A stretch of 64,000 bases of DNA, from assembly GCA_964036195.1 (NCBI GenBank), contig OZ038453.1, positions 18,327,206 through 18,391,205 of the forward strand, written 5' to 3'. This DNA comes from Sphaerolaimus hirsutus (Eukaryota > Nematoda > Chromadorea > Monhysterida > Sphaerolaimidae). The translations under genes were made by a program, and so were the position numbers. Within the stretch, counting starts at the first letter, position 1; the number at the start of each line of letters is the position of its first letter. The notes beneath the pieces were generated by a model. It saw only the letters and a list, made by a program, of their open reading frames with translations. It was not told where the DNA came from and made no database searches. Of the stretch, positions 1 through 12,000 are shown in pieces.

Positions 1-747
1 ATGTTTGTTATTCGTCTGATTTCTGCCGTGATGACTGTCAAAAGTTCGCCGTAAGTGTGATAAATTTGCCTTTCTCTTCAAAAAAATTATTCATCTATTT
101 GATATCTCGTAAATAATGAGTCAGCTTAATGTGATAATCAGTGGTGTAAAAGCGCCATGGAACTGAAAATGGCGCCAAGGGAATAGCAGTATGGCTCCAT
201 ACTTTTTTAAACAAATAAACAAAACATTGGTCCCGGGCCGAAGATTCGAGACCCTGTGTTTTTACCCTGTCGCGCATTTACTTTTTGAAGGTATTTACCC
301 TGATCCCATTTAACAAAACAAATATTTACCTTACATGTTGTAAATTTACCTTGGTAGGGTATGCATTTACCCTGGAGGTAAGTTTCAAGTGGCAAAAATT
401 TACCTTCACATGAGTGGATTTACCCCCATAATCAAGTATAGGGAGGTGAACTCAAAGGCATGATTCATAAGTACCTGTGTCTGTTTGGTGCATTTTCATG
501 TGTGCAGATGAGTGCAAATATTCACTATGTAGACAGAGACATTTAGTGCACAACAAGTAAATATAAGTACATAAATAGGACATTCTCATTAGAAAAAATA
601 TTTGTGCAATGTTAAAATGCAGATATATAAGCAAGCATAAGCATTTGGCATAAGAAAACTAGTCTAATTCAACACCAAGCGACAACGACAAAGCTTCCCC
701 AATGCTGCTGCCAGCCTGCACAGATTTGCACAAATTAATGCACTGTA

Positions 748-905
748 TGTGCAAATCGAAATTTCGATTTGAAAAAATTACTGTATTTACATGTGCAAAT
801 TGAAATTTCGATTTGCACAAATTACTGTATTAACATGTGCAAATCGAAATTTCGATTTGCAAAAATTACTGTATTTACATGTGCAAATTGAAATTTCGAT
901 TTGCA
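748..905. repeat. 44-bp tandem repeat with palindromic core
   Basis: About 3.7 units repeat every 44 bp. Each contains a perfect or near-perfect palindrome GCAAATCGAAATTTCGATTTG separated by ATTACTGTATTTACATGT. Units differ by single bases. Confidence 0.85.
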
Positions 906-1697
906 TCTCTCTTTTTTTCTATCGAAATTTTGAAACATATTAAAATCATTTCTGCACCTATGTGAATATTTAATTGATACCTAATTGTTCAAAAAAGTGA
1001 GAAAGCTGGTGCTTTCTGCACTCTCTGCATTAAATTTCAAAACACCATTTGAAACACTTTTGGCGTCAGGCGCCAGCCAATCTTATGGCGCCTTTATCAC
1101 CACTTGTGATGAATCTTTTATTTTGAGTTTCATTTCTATTTGATCCCAAAACATTTGTGGCAGATTTGATCTATTCAGACACATTTAAGGCTAATTTTTC
1201 TTCCTACTGTTAAACCACAAATAATATCAACATTGAATGTAAAAACTTCCCCATTTTCATCCATAAATAGAAGTATTTATACAAATTTACTGTGAATATT
1301 TTGAATCTTTTGAAAAGGTTTCAGAACCAAAGGTAACAACAGGGTTCAATCCTAAATTAAGTCAAGTGATGTTTTTTTTGACAAATTTTCAAATGTATTT
1401 TAATTACCTAAAGGGTATGAGTATAAATATGAAACTTAAATTTTCACTTGAGAGTACATTTGAAACTTTAATTTTCACTTGACAGCACATATTTTATGAA
1501 ACTTTACTTTCAAATTTACAATCTGGAATTATACTTGACATTGTGTAAGATTGGCACCTTATGATTGGGCAAAATGAGCATAAAAGCATTCATCACAATA
1601 TGTATGCATTTCATGTAGTTGTCAGATTTTGATTCACACCAGCTTATCAGTGCATTCAAGTTGGGAGTTTTGGAAACTTGAATTTAAGGTATCTGGA

Positions 1698-1943
1698 CCT
1701 GGTGCCATTTCCGCAAATTGAGACGTGAGAAGTAAAATGGCAAATGCGAAGTGAATTGAAAGAAAATTGGCAACAGCGAAGTGAAATGGCAAGTAAATTG
1801 GCAAAAGAAAAATAATAAAAAAATAGAAAAAGTAATTTCCCTTCGCTTTTGCCAAATTCCTTCTCAATTCACCTCTCACTTCTCATTTCACTAAGAATTT
1901 ACCATTTTACTTCTCACTTCTCAACTTGCGGAACTGGCTCCTG
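1698..1943. mobile_element. Foldback element, TTCCGCAA family
   Basis: CCTGGTGCCATTTCCGCAAA at the left is the inverse of the right end (TTGCGGAACTGGCTCCTGG). The arms consist of AAGTAAAATGGCAAA-like words and their complements. Confidence 0.7.
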
Positions 1944-3526
1944 GTTTTGATTTCTGTTTGCAAAGTTCTTTACAAAAATTTTGAAATACTAAACGGCTTT
2001 GGAAATACGTTTCTTTTTAATGCAAGTAGTGTAAAAACTTGTTTATTTAGGCTTAAAAATGTATCCAGTCATCCTAAGGGAGCCTCAAATTGAAACTCGC
2101 CCCTGGTTGATTGATTTCTTGGTGCTGACTCACCAAAACATATTTTCCTTTTTGGCACCATTGCCAAGTTTCTCTCAGTTTTGTCGTTTTTAAATTTGGC
2201 ACATTTCATCATAAACACACCAACCGGACCAGCATTGCTTTCTATTTGAAAAATTTTCCTTAGTGGACTTTTCCCGTTAGCTATTTTCTAGGAAGTTTTA
2301 AGAACTAGGACTTGATAAAAAGTCTGATTTATAGGACATTGATTTTTCTGTAAATAGATCTTCGAAAAATGATCGGATTCTGATGAGATTCTAACGCTTC
2401 AATGCTTCAATTTGGTTTAAAAAAAAACAATTGATTTGGAAACTTGCAAAACTTGACCATGAATTTCCAAGAAAATTGATTTTTCTTCCGTTCAACAAAT
2501 ATCATTTTCGAAGACTCTATTTACCGTCCTCGAAATTGTCAGAATTGACATACTCAGAACACAGAATTGCCTGAAAATATATATATAAATACGTATGACA
2601 TCATAAAATATACCTTAACCCATTGGCGTAATTAGCGCCGTGCAATTAGCACTGCACCGCACGTGCGCGAAAATAAGAACTGTGCAAATCCCGGCCGCAC
2701 GTTTGCGTGCTGCTCAAATCGAAATCGGGCTCTGGAGCTGGATTTAATCAGCCCGATAGTTTTGTGTCGGGCAGCCCGACAAGTTGTGAACGGTGCCCGA
2801 TTGTATGTGGTTTGATTGGCAGCTGGCTGTCAAAGAGAACCTACCAAATTGGATGCCCAGTGGTCGATTCTAAAAGTGGACAAAGTGACTAGAAAAGTGA
2901 CAGATTTTAAGTGGAGTGTTGAGTGTAAAAGAAGTGACAAATAAACTTGAGTTTAAGTAAGCTACTTTACGACCACTTTCAACTTCACTCACCACTTACC
3001 ACTTTTCATGTCACTTCACTTGCCCACTTTCGAAATTGCCATCATAACAACCTGTCGGGCTGTTTCAATCTCGTCCCTGTATTCATCTGGATATGTACAG
3101 TGCATCGCATGTACAGAGAGTACGCATGAAGCTATCTGTTTCTGTACTTGTGCAGTGCAATGCACATTGGCGGAGTTGAAAATGATGCATTTGCACAAGT
3201 AAAATCGACTGTGCAAAAGCGTCACGAAAACGTTTTCCTACGTGCACATAACTGTTATCTGCTGCCAAGTTTTGTGATTGAGAGTCCACCATTTAAGTAT
3301 TCACAATTTAAACAATATCTCGTTAAAAATTGCTACACAGAAAAGTGTCCCTTTTCCATCAATGTCCTTACCTGCGGCGAATTATTAGCAAATGAAACCC
3401 GGACGGAATGAGCACGCAATATTAGAATTAGCTGCGGTGCGCCCGTAAATGGAACAAGTTGTCCTATGCTCAAATATGTTCGTGTAGATATGCACGGTTC
3501 AACAAGTGTCATACTACCGGGTAGCA

Positions 3527-3911
3527 ATGTAGACCTTGTAAAATGCTCTGTAAAATGTAAAATGTCATGCAGAGTGTCAAAACTGAGTTACCGTATTTCC
3601 TCGATATACCCCCCTCCCCCCTCGAAATACCCCCCTCAAAATAAACACTATGAGTTTATAACCCCCCCCCCACTCGTTTAACCCCCGTCAAAAATCCCAC
3701 TCTGAAAAAATAAACCCACTAGGGGTATTTCGAGGAAATACGGTATGCAAAATTCCCTGAAAAATGACTTTTGAAACTTTGCATGTCATTTTACATTTTG
3801 CATGGAATTTTATATTTTTGACTTTTGACATTTTCCAGGGAGTTTTACACGACTATTGACACTTTGCCTGATGTTTGACATTTTACAGGGTCTGGGATTG
3901 GCACCAGGAAG
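3527..3911. mobile_element. Palindromic TGTAAAATGTCA element, interrupted
   Basis: The left part has GTAAAATGTAAAATGTCATG words. The right part is their inverse and ends GGGTCTGGGATTGGCACCAGG. A TA-type element (3589-3745) splits it. Confidence 0.65.
3589..3745. mobile_element. TA-flanked TACCGTATTT MITE
   Basis: The left end TACCGTATTTCCTCGATATA is inverted at the right (TATTTCGAGGAAATACGGTA). The interior is C-rich. It is inserted into the surrounding palindromic element. Confidence 0.8.
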
Positions 3912-4470
3912 CCGATTCCATACACATTGTCAAGTGACAAGTGATGTAAGTTAAGTGGCTTGAGACGTTCTCCAATTTTTCTGCACTTTGTTTACTTGTC
4001 ACCTGTTATTTTTCTTAGCACGCCACATTTTCGTCTATAAATTTGACAAGCTGCATCATTGGATTTATTACCACGATATATTTTTAGCTACATTAAGGAT
4101 TTTTTTCTTGTGTTGTCTATTGTCGGTTTAGAGTTTAGTATGACTAAATGCATGCTAAATTTGTAAAAAAATCACATTTTTATGTAGGTACCTAGATAGT
4201 TCTAATAGAAATAGCGATGAAATAAGGAAATTATTCACCCTTAAATAAGGGAAATTAAAATAATATTAATCATATATGGTTATGCACACCATGCTACTTT
4301 CCTCAATTAAAGACATTTTTGTATATTTAATATGCATTTAAATTTGTTAGTAGGTAAAATAGCATATATTTGTTCCATCCATAAATTCCCAGGTCTTGAT
4401 TTCCACCATTCATCCATCCCAAAAGCACAGATTCAATTAAATACATTTTCAGCGCTGAGAATCGTTTGAA

Positions 4471-5006
4471 GTTAGCATCAGAGTTGTCAAAAGTACTGAA
4501 CATTTTTAAAAGTAAACGTAAACGTAAAGTATTTTTATTTTACTCACCCCTGAGTACAGAAAACGTTAAGTATTTTGAAATACTTTTACACTGCGTAAAA
4601 CGTGAGTAAAATGCTTTTTCCGCAAGAAAACGTAAAAAAAGACTTTTTTTCTGGGGAAATGTAAAAATGTAAATGTAAATTTTTTCTCTAAGAAAACATA
4701 AAAGTTACTAAATATATTTGTCACAGAAAAGTCAGTATTTTTCCTTTTTACTCTGCTATGCATCAAAGATGTGTTTTTCTCTCTTGATGAGCATTTGTTA
4801 TGAAAATGTCTTACTTTCTGTTTGGCAAAATGACAATTTCTGGCCTCCCAAAATACGTTTTCTGTACTCGGGTACTTTCAGAAAGTACGCGAGTAAGTGA
4901 GTACCGGTATTTTTCACGCGAGGAAACGTAAACGTATTTACGCAGTACTCGAGTATACGTATTTATCGATTAAACGTAAATACGTTTTAACAACTATGGT
5001 TAGCAT
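4471..5006. mobile_element. hAT-like hairpin MITE with 8-bp TSD (GTTAGCAT)
   Basis: The element 4479-4998 starts CAGAGTTGTCAAAAGTACTG and ends TTTTAACAACTATG. It is flanked on both sides by GTTAGCAT (4471-4478 and 4999-5006). The arms are made of AACGTA-type words, for example GTAAACGTAAACGTAAAG, and their complements. No coding region is present. Confidence 0.85.
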
Positions 5007-5280
5007 CCAACCGACGCAAAGTTAACTTAAACTTGACGGCGCTTTTTCCCGATCGAATCAAAGAGAAATCCAGGCTTTTCTCGCATACAAATCGCTTCCC
5101 AGGCGCACATCAAAAGACGCCCGCTGTAAATTTACCATAGAAATTGTGCGGGTACACTTTGATACGGTAGCTGGAGAAGTCACTCTAACACCAAGACATC
5201 ACATCAAAGTTTTATGAGACTTACCGTATATTCTTGAATTCACACCGCTCGTAAATTCAATCTGTGAACAGAACCCGATG

Positions 5281-5714
5281 TACCGTATTACCTCGAATTA
5301 ACCCCCCCCCCTTGAATTAACCCCCCCCCCCCTCGAAATACCCCCCTAAATTTCGGCTGAGGAAATAATAAAGCCCCCCCTCGAAATACCCCCCCTAAAA
5401 TTGAGTGTAACGTGAACGTACATGACAAATACTGCAGTTTGTGATCTGTACAATGCAGAACACACGTTAAAACTGATGGTTAAGTGACGTTAGGGAAGGG
5501 TTTTTGTGTATATACAGTTATATATGCCTATAAACACATATACATCTATGTAATTGTTCGATTTTTCTACGTCTCCGTATGGGAAATTTCCGAAAATTTC
5601 TGGCGAAATAATAGACCCCCCCCCCTCGAATAAACCCCCCCTCGAATTATCCCCCCCTCAAATTTTGCTGGCGAAATAATAAACCCCCTGGGGGTATTTC
5701 GAGGTAATACGGTA
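5281..5714. mobile_element. TA-flanked TACCGTATTT MITE (434 bp)
   Basis: It starts TACCGTATTACCTCGAATTA and ends with the inverse (TTTCGAGGTAATACGGTA). Repeated CCCCCCTCGAA blocks lie inside. Confidence 0.8.
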
Positions 5715-5800
5715 AATAGAATAAGATAACGTTATAAAATATATAAGTACAAGATTGAATAAATGCATCGGTGAAAATTCATTCCTACTTGGTCATTAGA

Positions 5801-6224
5801 TACTGTATTTCCTCGAAATACCCCCCCCCACTCAAAATACCCCCAGCTGTTTTCGTGCTGGGGAAAAAATAAACCTCCCTCGCATAACTACACCCTCTTG
5901 AATAACTCCACTTGTGGGTGAAAATATGCTATGTAATTCACAAAAATGATCGATAAAAATACAAAATAATGTTGACTTATAGCAGCGACAGCAGATATTT
6001 TACATTACATGTACGCAGTGTATGTAAACCTTTTTGTTGTTGTTGAACTGTTAAATAGGTAGCTGGATTACATGAGTTGACAGAATGAATTCATACATTG
6101 AATTAAGTCTTCTGAGAGAAAAATAACTCCCTCCCTTGAATATCTCCTTCCCCTTGAATAACTCCCCCTCAAAAACTCTGACGAAAAAACAACTCCCTGG
6201 GGTCTTATTCGAAGATATACGGTA
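5801..6224. mobile_element. TA-flanked TACCGTATTT-family MITE
   Basis: It starts TACTGTATTTCCTCGAAATA and ends TTATTCGAAGATATACGGTA. The inner blocks are C-rich and more diverged than in the preceding copy. Confidence 0.7.
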
Positions 6225-8189
6225 TTCATGTCTCAGTCATCACAATTTTATTTTGGCTTTTGGAACAAAATTTGGCATCCAAATCAGTTTTTCCACTCTC
6301 CATGATTTCATTTGAATACTCATTAGGTATATCCAAATTTCATTCCTGAAAACACTACGCATCCAAAAATCGTTTCATCGCGACCAATTTGGAATAAATT
6401 CGCTGAAAATTGGTTTCTCTCAATTACACAAAATCGATTACTCGATTAAATCAGTTGTCAATTACTTTTATCAATATCAACCGGTGTTACAACAAAAATA
6501 TCAACGGCAAAAAACATCCCCACAGTGATCACCATCGAAAATTACCCACCCCCTACAATCCATTTTTCACACGACCTTCACAACTTCCATTTAAGCCTTT
6601 TAAGTAGTGTTTGGCCACAGGAATTAGTCTTTAAGGATACAAAAGGGCCCTCGGCGCTAAGTGAAGCAAGGTTAAGTAAAGTACTTTGGCACTTTACGCT
6701 TGCCGCTTTCCCTTTGATAGGCATTTGAGTGCGGAAATGTGTGTCCAAAGCGCTTGTAAGAGGGGTTTAAGCACTCTAATCGGACTAGGGGTAGAGGGTG
6801 GCCCATTTGTTTTTGTTTTGTTTTTATTGGGAGGTTTGTATGTGAAATGGACAGGATATTTTCTGTCAGATCTACGATATCCCATCTTAATGAAATGTCA
6901 AATATTTTATTTTTCTCTCGTCACATTACATTGCTCTCACTGTCTCTGAATTTGCATTGATTTGATGTTTGCATGAACTTATTCATCAAAATACGGTAAC
7001 TCTCTATGATAGCATTCAGTCCGATCAGTACATCAATTTTGGACAAAAACAGCTCAAAACTTCCGAGATTTTTTTACTTGAACCACACTGTACCTCAGAT
7101 TTGTTTGATACAAACGGGCCGCGCCAAAATTTCTCTCACAGTACAGCGAGCAAATCCCTGTAAACAGCGGTCTAACATGTTTACACAGGTCAAAATCCCC
7201 GGCGCCGCGGCCCTTTTACTTCGCCGCGCGTTTCCCCATGGGACACACCGTAAAACGGGAAAAGACACGTTTTTGGAAACTTGTCAGTTTGTCAATTTGT
7301 CAAAATTTGTCAATTTTGATGTTGTTATTACGGGTGATTGCTATCGATTCTCGAAAGTTCGCGTCTGTCGAGTGTATCTTTTATTCGTGAAATTACGGTA
7401 GCGAGTATTTTCGTTGGATGGTAACTGTCACAATGCATAATGGGATAGAGTCGCCGGGGCACGCATGGATGTACGCATGTACTATACCGTATTCCATTGA
7501 ATAAAACACCCGGATAACTATTTATTGGTCAAGTTTCGGCCGGGAAATAGATTTCCGAAAGACTTGATCAAACTCAACTACTTTTGGCATCACACTTGTG
7601 TCAACCTGGGAGTTATTCAAGGGGGGTTATATTTTGCTCTTTTTATGTCACCTTTTTACTCGGGATAGTTTTTCTAATTGAACTTAATCAATAATATATT
7701 GTATTATGTCCATTACCCCAGTAGCGAATGGGAAAATCGAAACCCTCAACGTCAAAACTGATTATGGTAGAAGAAAGTAAATTGTAAAATTGAAAAGACA
7801 AAGCTCTATAAAAAAATTAAACCACCCAGAATTTAATTAATTTCAATTCAACTCAATTGCGAAAACACGCGCAAATACATGAACTACTTCAAAAGATCTA
7901 AAATAAACTCCGTTACGAATACAATATCCGTTCCCCAGGGGGGCACTTAATTTGGAGATTTCCCTTTGTCCACCTCTCATAGTTTCCGCAAAATTGATTG
8001 TTCCACATTTGAGATTCAATGATTGAATGTTGATGTGTTTCGATCTGACAGATTTTGTAGCGAAATTTACGTGTTGTTTGGGAGGAAAACGTAAATGTAT
8101 CGGGCGAAACAATTTTTCTCTCGATCTGCGGTTTCCAAATTTAATCGAGCAACGTGATAAAAACGTTTTTGGTCGATTTAATTTCGACT
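6225..8189. other. Intergenic, no gene seen
   Basis: The DNA is largely unique and A+T-rich. A fragment of the TACCGTATTT family starts near 7495. A 131-codon frame at 7006-7401 has no recognisable protein features. Confidence 0.5.
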
Positions 8190-8355
8190 TCCTGTTGCCT
8201 AACTTAACAAGTGACAAGAAAGTTGACAAGTTAACTCACAACTGTCAAGTATTTTCAGTGACAACTTTACTGTAACTTATGAATTTACTTGTCACTCATC
8301 ACTCATAACGCGGCTTACCACTTTTTGTCACTTGTCCACTCTGCGGAATTAGCAC
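8190..8355. repeat. Partial TTCCGCAA-family element
   Basis: AACAAGTGACAAG words on the left and TCACTTGTCCACTCTGCGGAA on the right form an imperfect hairpin directly abutting the next foldback. Confidence 0.5.
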
Positions 8356-9081
8356 CCGGGGCCAGTTCCGCAAGTGGACAAGTTAAGAGTTAAAAGTTAA
8401 GAGTTGAGTAAAATGACAAATGGCGAGTTAAGAGTAAAGTTAAAGTTTAAGAGAAAAGTTAAAGTTTAAGAGAAAAGTTAAAATTTAAGAGTTGAGTCAA
8501 ATGTTAAGAGTGGAGTTAAAGGTTGAGTTAAATGTTAAGAGTTGAGTTAAAGGTTAAAAGTTGAGTTAAGAGTTGAGTTAAAGGTTAAAAGATGAGTTAA
8601 AAGTTAGTTTTAAAGACAAATGGGGGAAAAATGTAATACAAAAAAATAAAAAATAAAAAAATGAATTTGGATCTTGAGAGCGTTAGATTTGAAACAACGT
8701 TCCGCGATTTTTTCTTTTTTTAGCGATAATTTTTTTGGATACATCATTTTCAAATGACGTGCATACAACATTGGCACCATGCCAGCGAACAGCCATATCA
8801 ATACCAATTTCACATTTTATTTTATTTTATATTTTTTACCACCATTATCCACTTGTCTCTTAACTATCAACTCTTAACTCAACTTTTAACCTTTAACTCA
8901 ACTCTTAACATTTAACTCAACCTTTAACTCCACTCTTAACATTTAACTCAACTTTTAACTCAACTCTTAAATTTTAACTTTCCTCTTAAACTTTAACTTT
9001 ACTTTTAACTCGCCATTTGTCATTTTACTCAACTCTTAACTTTTAACTCTTAACTTGTCCACTTGCGGAACCGGCACCAGG
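8356..9081. mobile_element. Large foldback element with GTTGAGTTAAAG arms
   Basis: The left end (CGGGGCCAGTTCCGCAAGTGG, allowing small differences) is inverted at the right (CCACTTGCGGAACCGGCACC). Each arm is about 250 bp of reiterated GTTGAGTTAAAGGTTAA words, complementary in the other arm. A central unique region near 8640-8830 has an A/T-rich core and no coding capacity. Confidence 0.85.
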
Positions 9082-12000
9082 TATTACACTAAAAATTACA
9101 TAAAAGTAACCCCGCAGCTGCTACTTATCACACTTCACGCATCTCCACTTAATTCAGTTGTAAATTGGCCCTCCGCCAAAAAATGATGCCAATCGTGCAA
9201 AGACAAAGACAAAAAAGGATAGGCCGACACTGGAACAATTCCCATGACACAAAAGAGACTCGATTTTACCTGTATGATGCTCATCGGGGGATCTGTGTCC
9301 CTGTGGCATATTTTAGCGATGAAAAAGGCGCTAGGTTTTTGGCGCTGGCGCCAAACAATGGCGTGCGCCATGTGCGAAATTCAGTTTGGAAAAAAAAAAT
9401 TTTGTAGGGCAGCCTGATTTACGTTAAAGTTAAAGAGCTTGTGTTAAAGTCACACACCCTGCAAACTGTCATGCAAAATATGAAGTGTCACTCAAATTTG
9501 TGAAATATCATGCAAAGTGTAAAATGTCCATGCAAAGGTTAAATTTTATCTTTTTGACCGGGCTGTTTACAGAAAATTCAGAAGTTGGTATGACATCACA
9601 TTTTAAAGGGCACTCATCCCTGATTGGCCTCCAAAAATATGTCCTCAAAATTACCGGTTATCATCCCAAAATCACCATCAAATTTAACATCTCTCAAATG
9701 TGGGTATCGGCGCCAGCGCCATAAAAAAAGGCGCCAGGCGTCACAAAATCTCACGCCATCCCTAGGCACTTTGCAAAATAAAAGCCATTTTGCCGCTTAC
9801 GCGCGTGCCCCATGAAAACGGAGAGTGCCTAAAAAATGTCAAAAATGTCCCCAGCCGCTAATTGCGGCCAATCATTTACATGTGTAAAATAAATACCCAT
9901 GCGAATTGTCATGGGAAAACGGTGTTTCTCCTTTGATAGGTTTCCTTCAAAGGTTAACGTCAGACGTCTGGTTTGTAGGTTTTCTTTGATTTTTGGGGGG
10001 TTCAAAGACTTTTTTCTGGCGTCATGGGGAGCATGGGATACTTTTTGGGTTGCGCGAAAAAAGTTGTTTTGTCGTTCCGCCCGCTGGAAATTGTGCAGTT
10101 GTTTGTTCATTCTGAGATTTCATTCAGTCAGTTTTTATCTTCACGGATTCTAGACCAATTTTGTGGTTATTTTTTGCTTTTTAGGGTGTTTTATATCACT
10201 GTTACCTATACCTCATTTCACCGCCCGCGATATAAATATTTACGCCTTTCTTGATTTCATTTCCGCACATGTTTCTTTGAATACAGCGCAATTAGCGATA
10301 AGACCGATTAGAATAGGTGTCATATAGCGATTTTGTAACATTTTCCCACTTGAATAATATTCGTTCTTTGACCACAATCATTTGTGTATTTTCGGTCTAC
10401 GGAAAACTATTCGCAATTATGTCTATTCCATCAAAATTTGTAATCAACCAAAATCCAATAAAAAATGTAATCAGATATTCCGTCTCAAAATCCACCTCAA
10501 AAATATTCGACACCTCCAATTTTCGTTAATTTTCGGGCCGCAACTTTTGACCCAACTCTGCGAGATAAACAATTGATTTTCAATCATGTAAAAATCGCAC
10601 CCCGTCCCAAGCATTCGCCTTAACGCGTCTTATTATTAACACGGAAAATATACATGCCCATTTTCCAATTTCTTAAAATTTTCCGGCAATGATTTCATGG
10701 CGCATTTGCACCCGGGCCCCGGGTGGCACCTGGGGCGCTTTTGCATGGGCGGATAAGTTTGCAAAAACATTTTGATTTGAGACGAAAGTGGTAGAAAATT
10801 GAGGGTGAATTTTTTTTGGTTGGTTTCAAAGTGTTTTTAGTGCATAAGTACAAGGTGGTAAATATTCTACATTTCTAGAGCTATGCATGTGTTAAAACGA
10901 AATTTCGAAGGTCACAGTGTTTTGACAATTTCAATCATGCTTTCTTAGCAATCGATAGACCGACAAAATTCCAAAAAAAATCAATTTGCAAACATCGGAT
11001 GTTGCTTTTGCATGCGCCACTTCCCCACCCATGATCCATATTCACTTTGCATTGTTCGTATGCATGCACGTGCGTAGATTGTGGGGTCGCAGTTAGAATT
11101 GCGCCGCGGCGTCCCGTTCCAGCGACTACCCCCGCCCCCTCCCCTTCCCGTTTGCGTGCAGTCTCATGCATTTGCGCCAGCCTGGGGTCAGATCCAATTG
11201 GAGGGTAGGGCGCAAGGCGCACATTCGCCGGATGCAGGGTCCACATTCGATTGCAATTTAAGGTACCCCACACGCGGGCAGATGCAGGAAATTGTGAGCG
11301 CCTTAGGCGCACCTTGTTCCAATTGGATGTAGGCCCCAGGCTCGAGCAGCTGCACCTTTGCGCCTTGGGTTTCTACTTATACTTCTGGGCGGTTTGATTG
11401 CAGGGTGGGTCAAGATCTTTGTCATTTTGGGAGATTTTTTCTCTTGTTTGTGAAGTTTGGCGGAGTGACGTGCGGTTTTTTGAGGGTTTTTAGGTGAATT
11501 TAGTTTCTTTGAATCGTTTTTGAGCTCAGCTACGGTCAGTTTGCCACAGGGAATTAATTACCAATTATTTATACAGTTGAATATTGAGGGAGCATCTGAA
11601 ACTTTACTTGTCGTGGCTTGCAGGAAGTTCCATTCATCGTATCAACCTAAAATAATGTCTCAAAAATAAGTGACCATTAAATTTCTCGATGGCAAAGCTA
11701 AGTGGGTTACCATGTAAAATCGGGGGGGGGCGAGATTTTCTACTTCTGACGCGGTCCGGGGCAAAATTGGCAGCGAAATTGCGGGCCGAATATCGACTCG
11801 AAGAATTGTCGCGACATTTTCGGATGTCCAGCGGTTTCAGAAAAATTAGACCAATAAAAATTCACGCACAATTTCGAAAATCCACGTGAAATACGCAATA
11901 TATTGCGGTGTCCGCCCAGTTCATATTGGGGGCATTTATATTTATGCGGTGAAAGATTTCACTTTTGCGCACGCGCTCAAACGACTCGAGTTTTGGGTTA

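Larger units (their letters stand above)
1..4470. other. Intergenic, repeat-rich, no gene seen
   Basis: The sequence is A+T-rich. It holds loose TTTACC-type repeats near 270-430, a 44-bp tandem array, a foldback at 1698-1943 and a nested element pair at 3527-3911. Open frames are short and lack coding character. Confidence 0.6.

Noticed and set aside
748-905. CRISPR-like spacing of repeats
   Set aside because: Both the repeat and the intervening sequence are conserved, the locus is eukaryotic, and there are no cas genes; it is a plain tandem repeat.
7006-7401. 131-codon open frame on +
   Set aside because: It shows no family resemblance, no exon-like GC rise and no matching splice partners; this length is expected by chance in so long a window.
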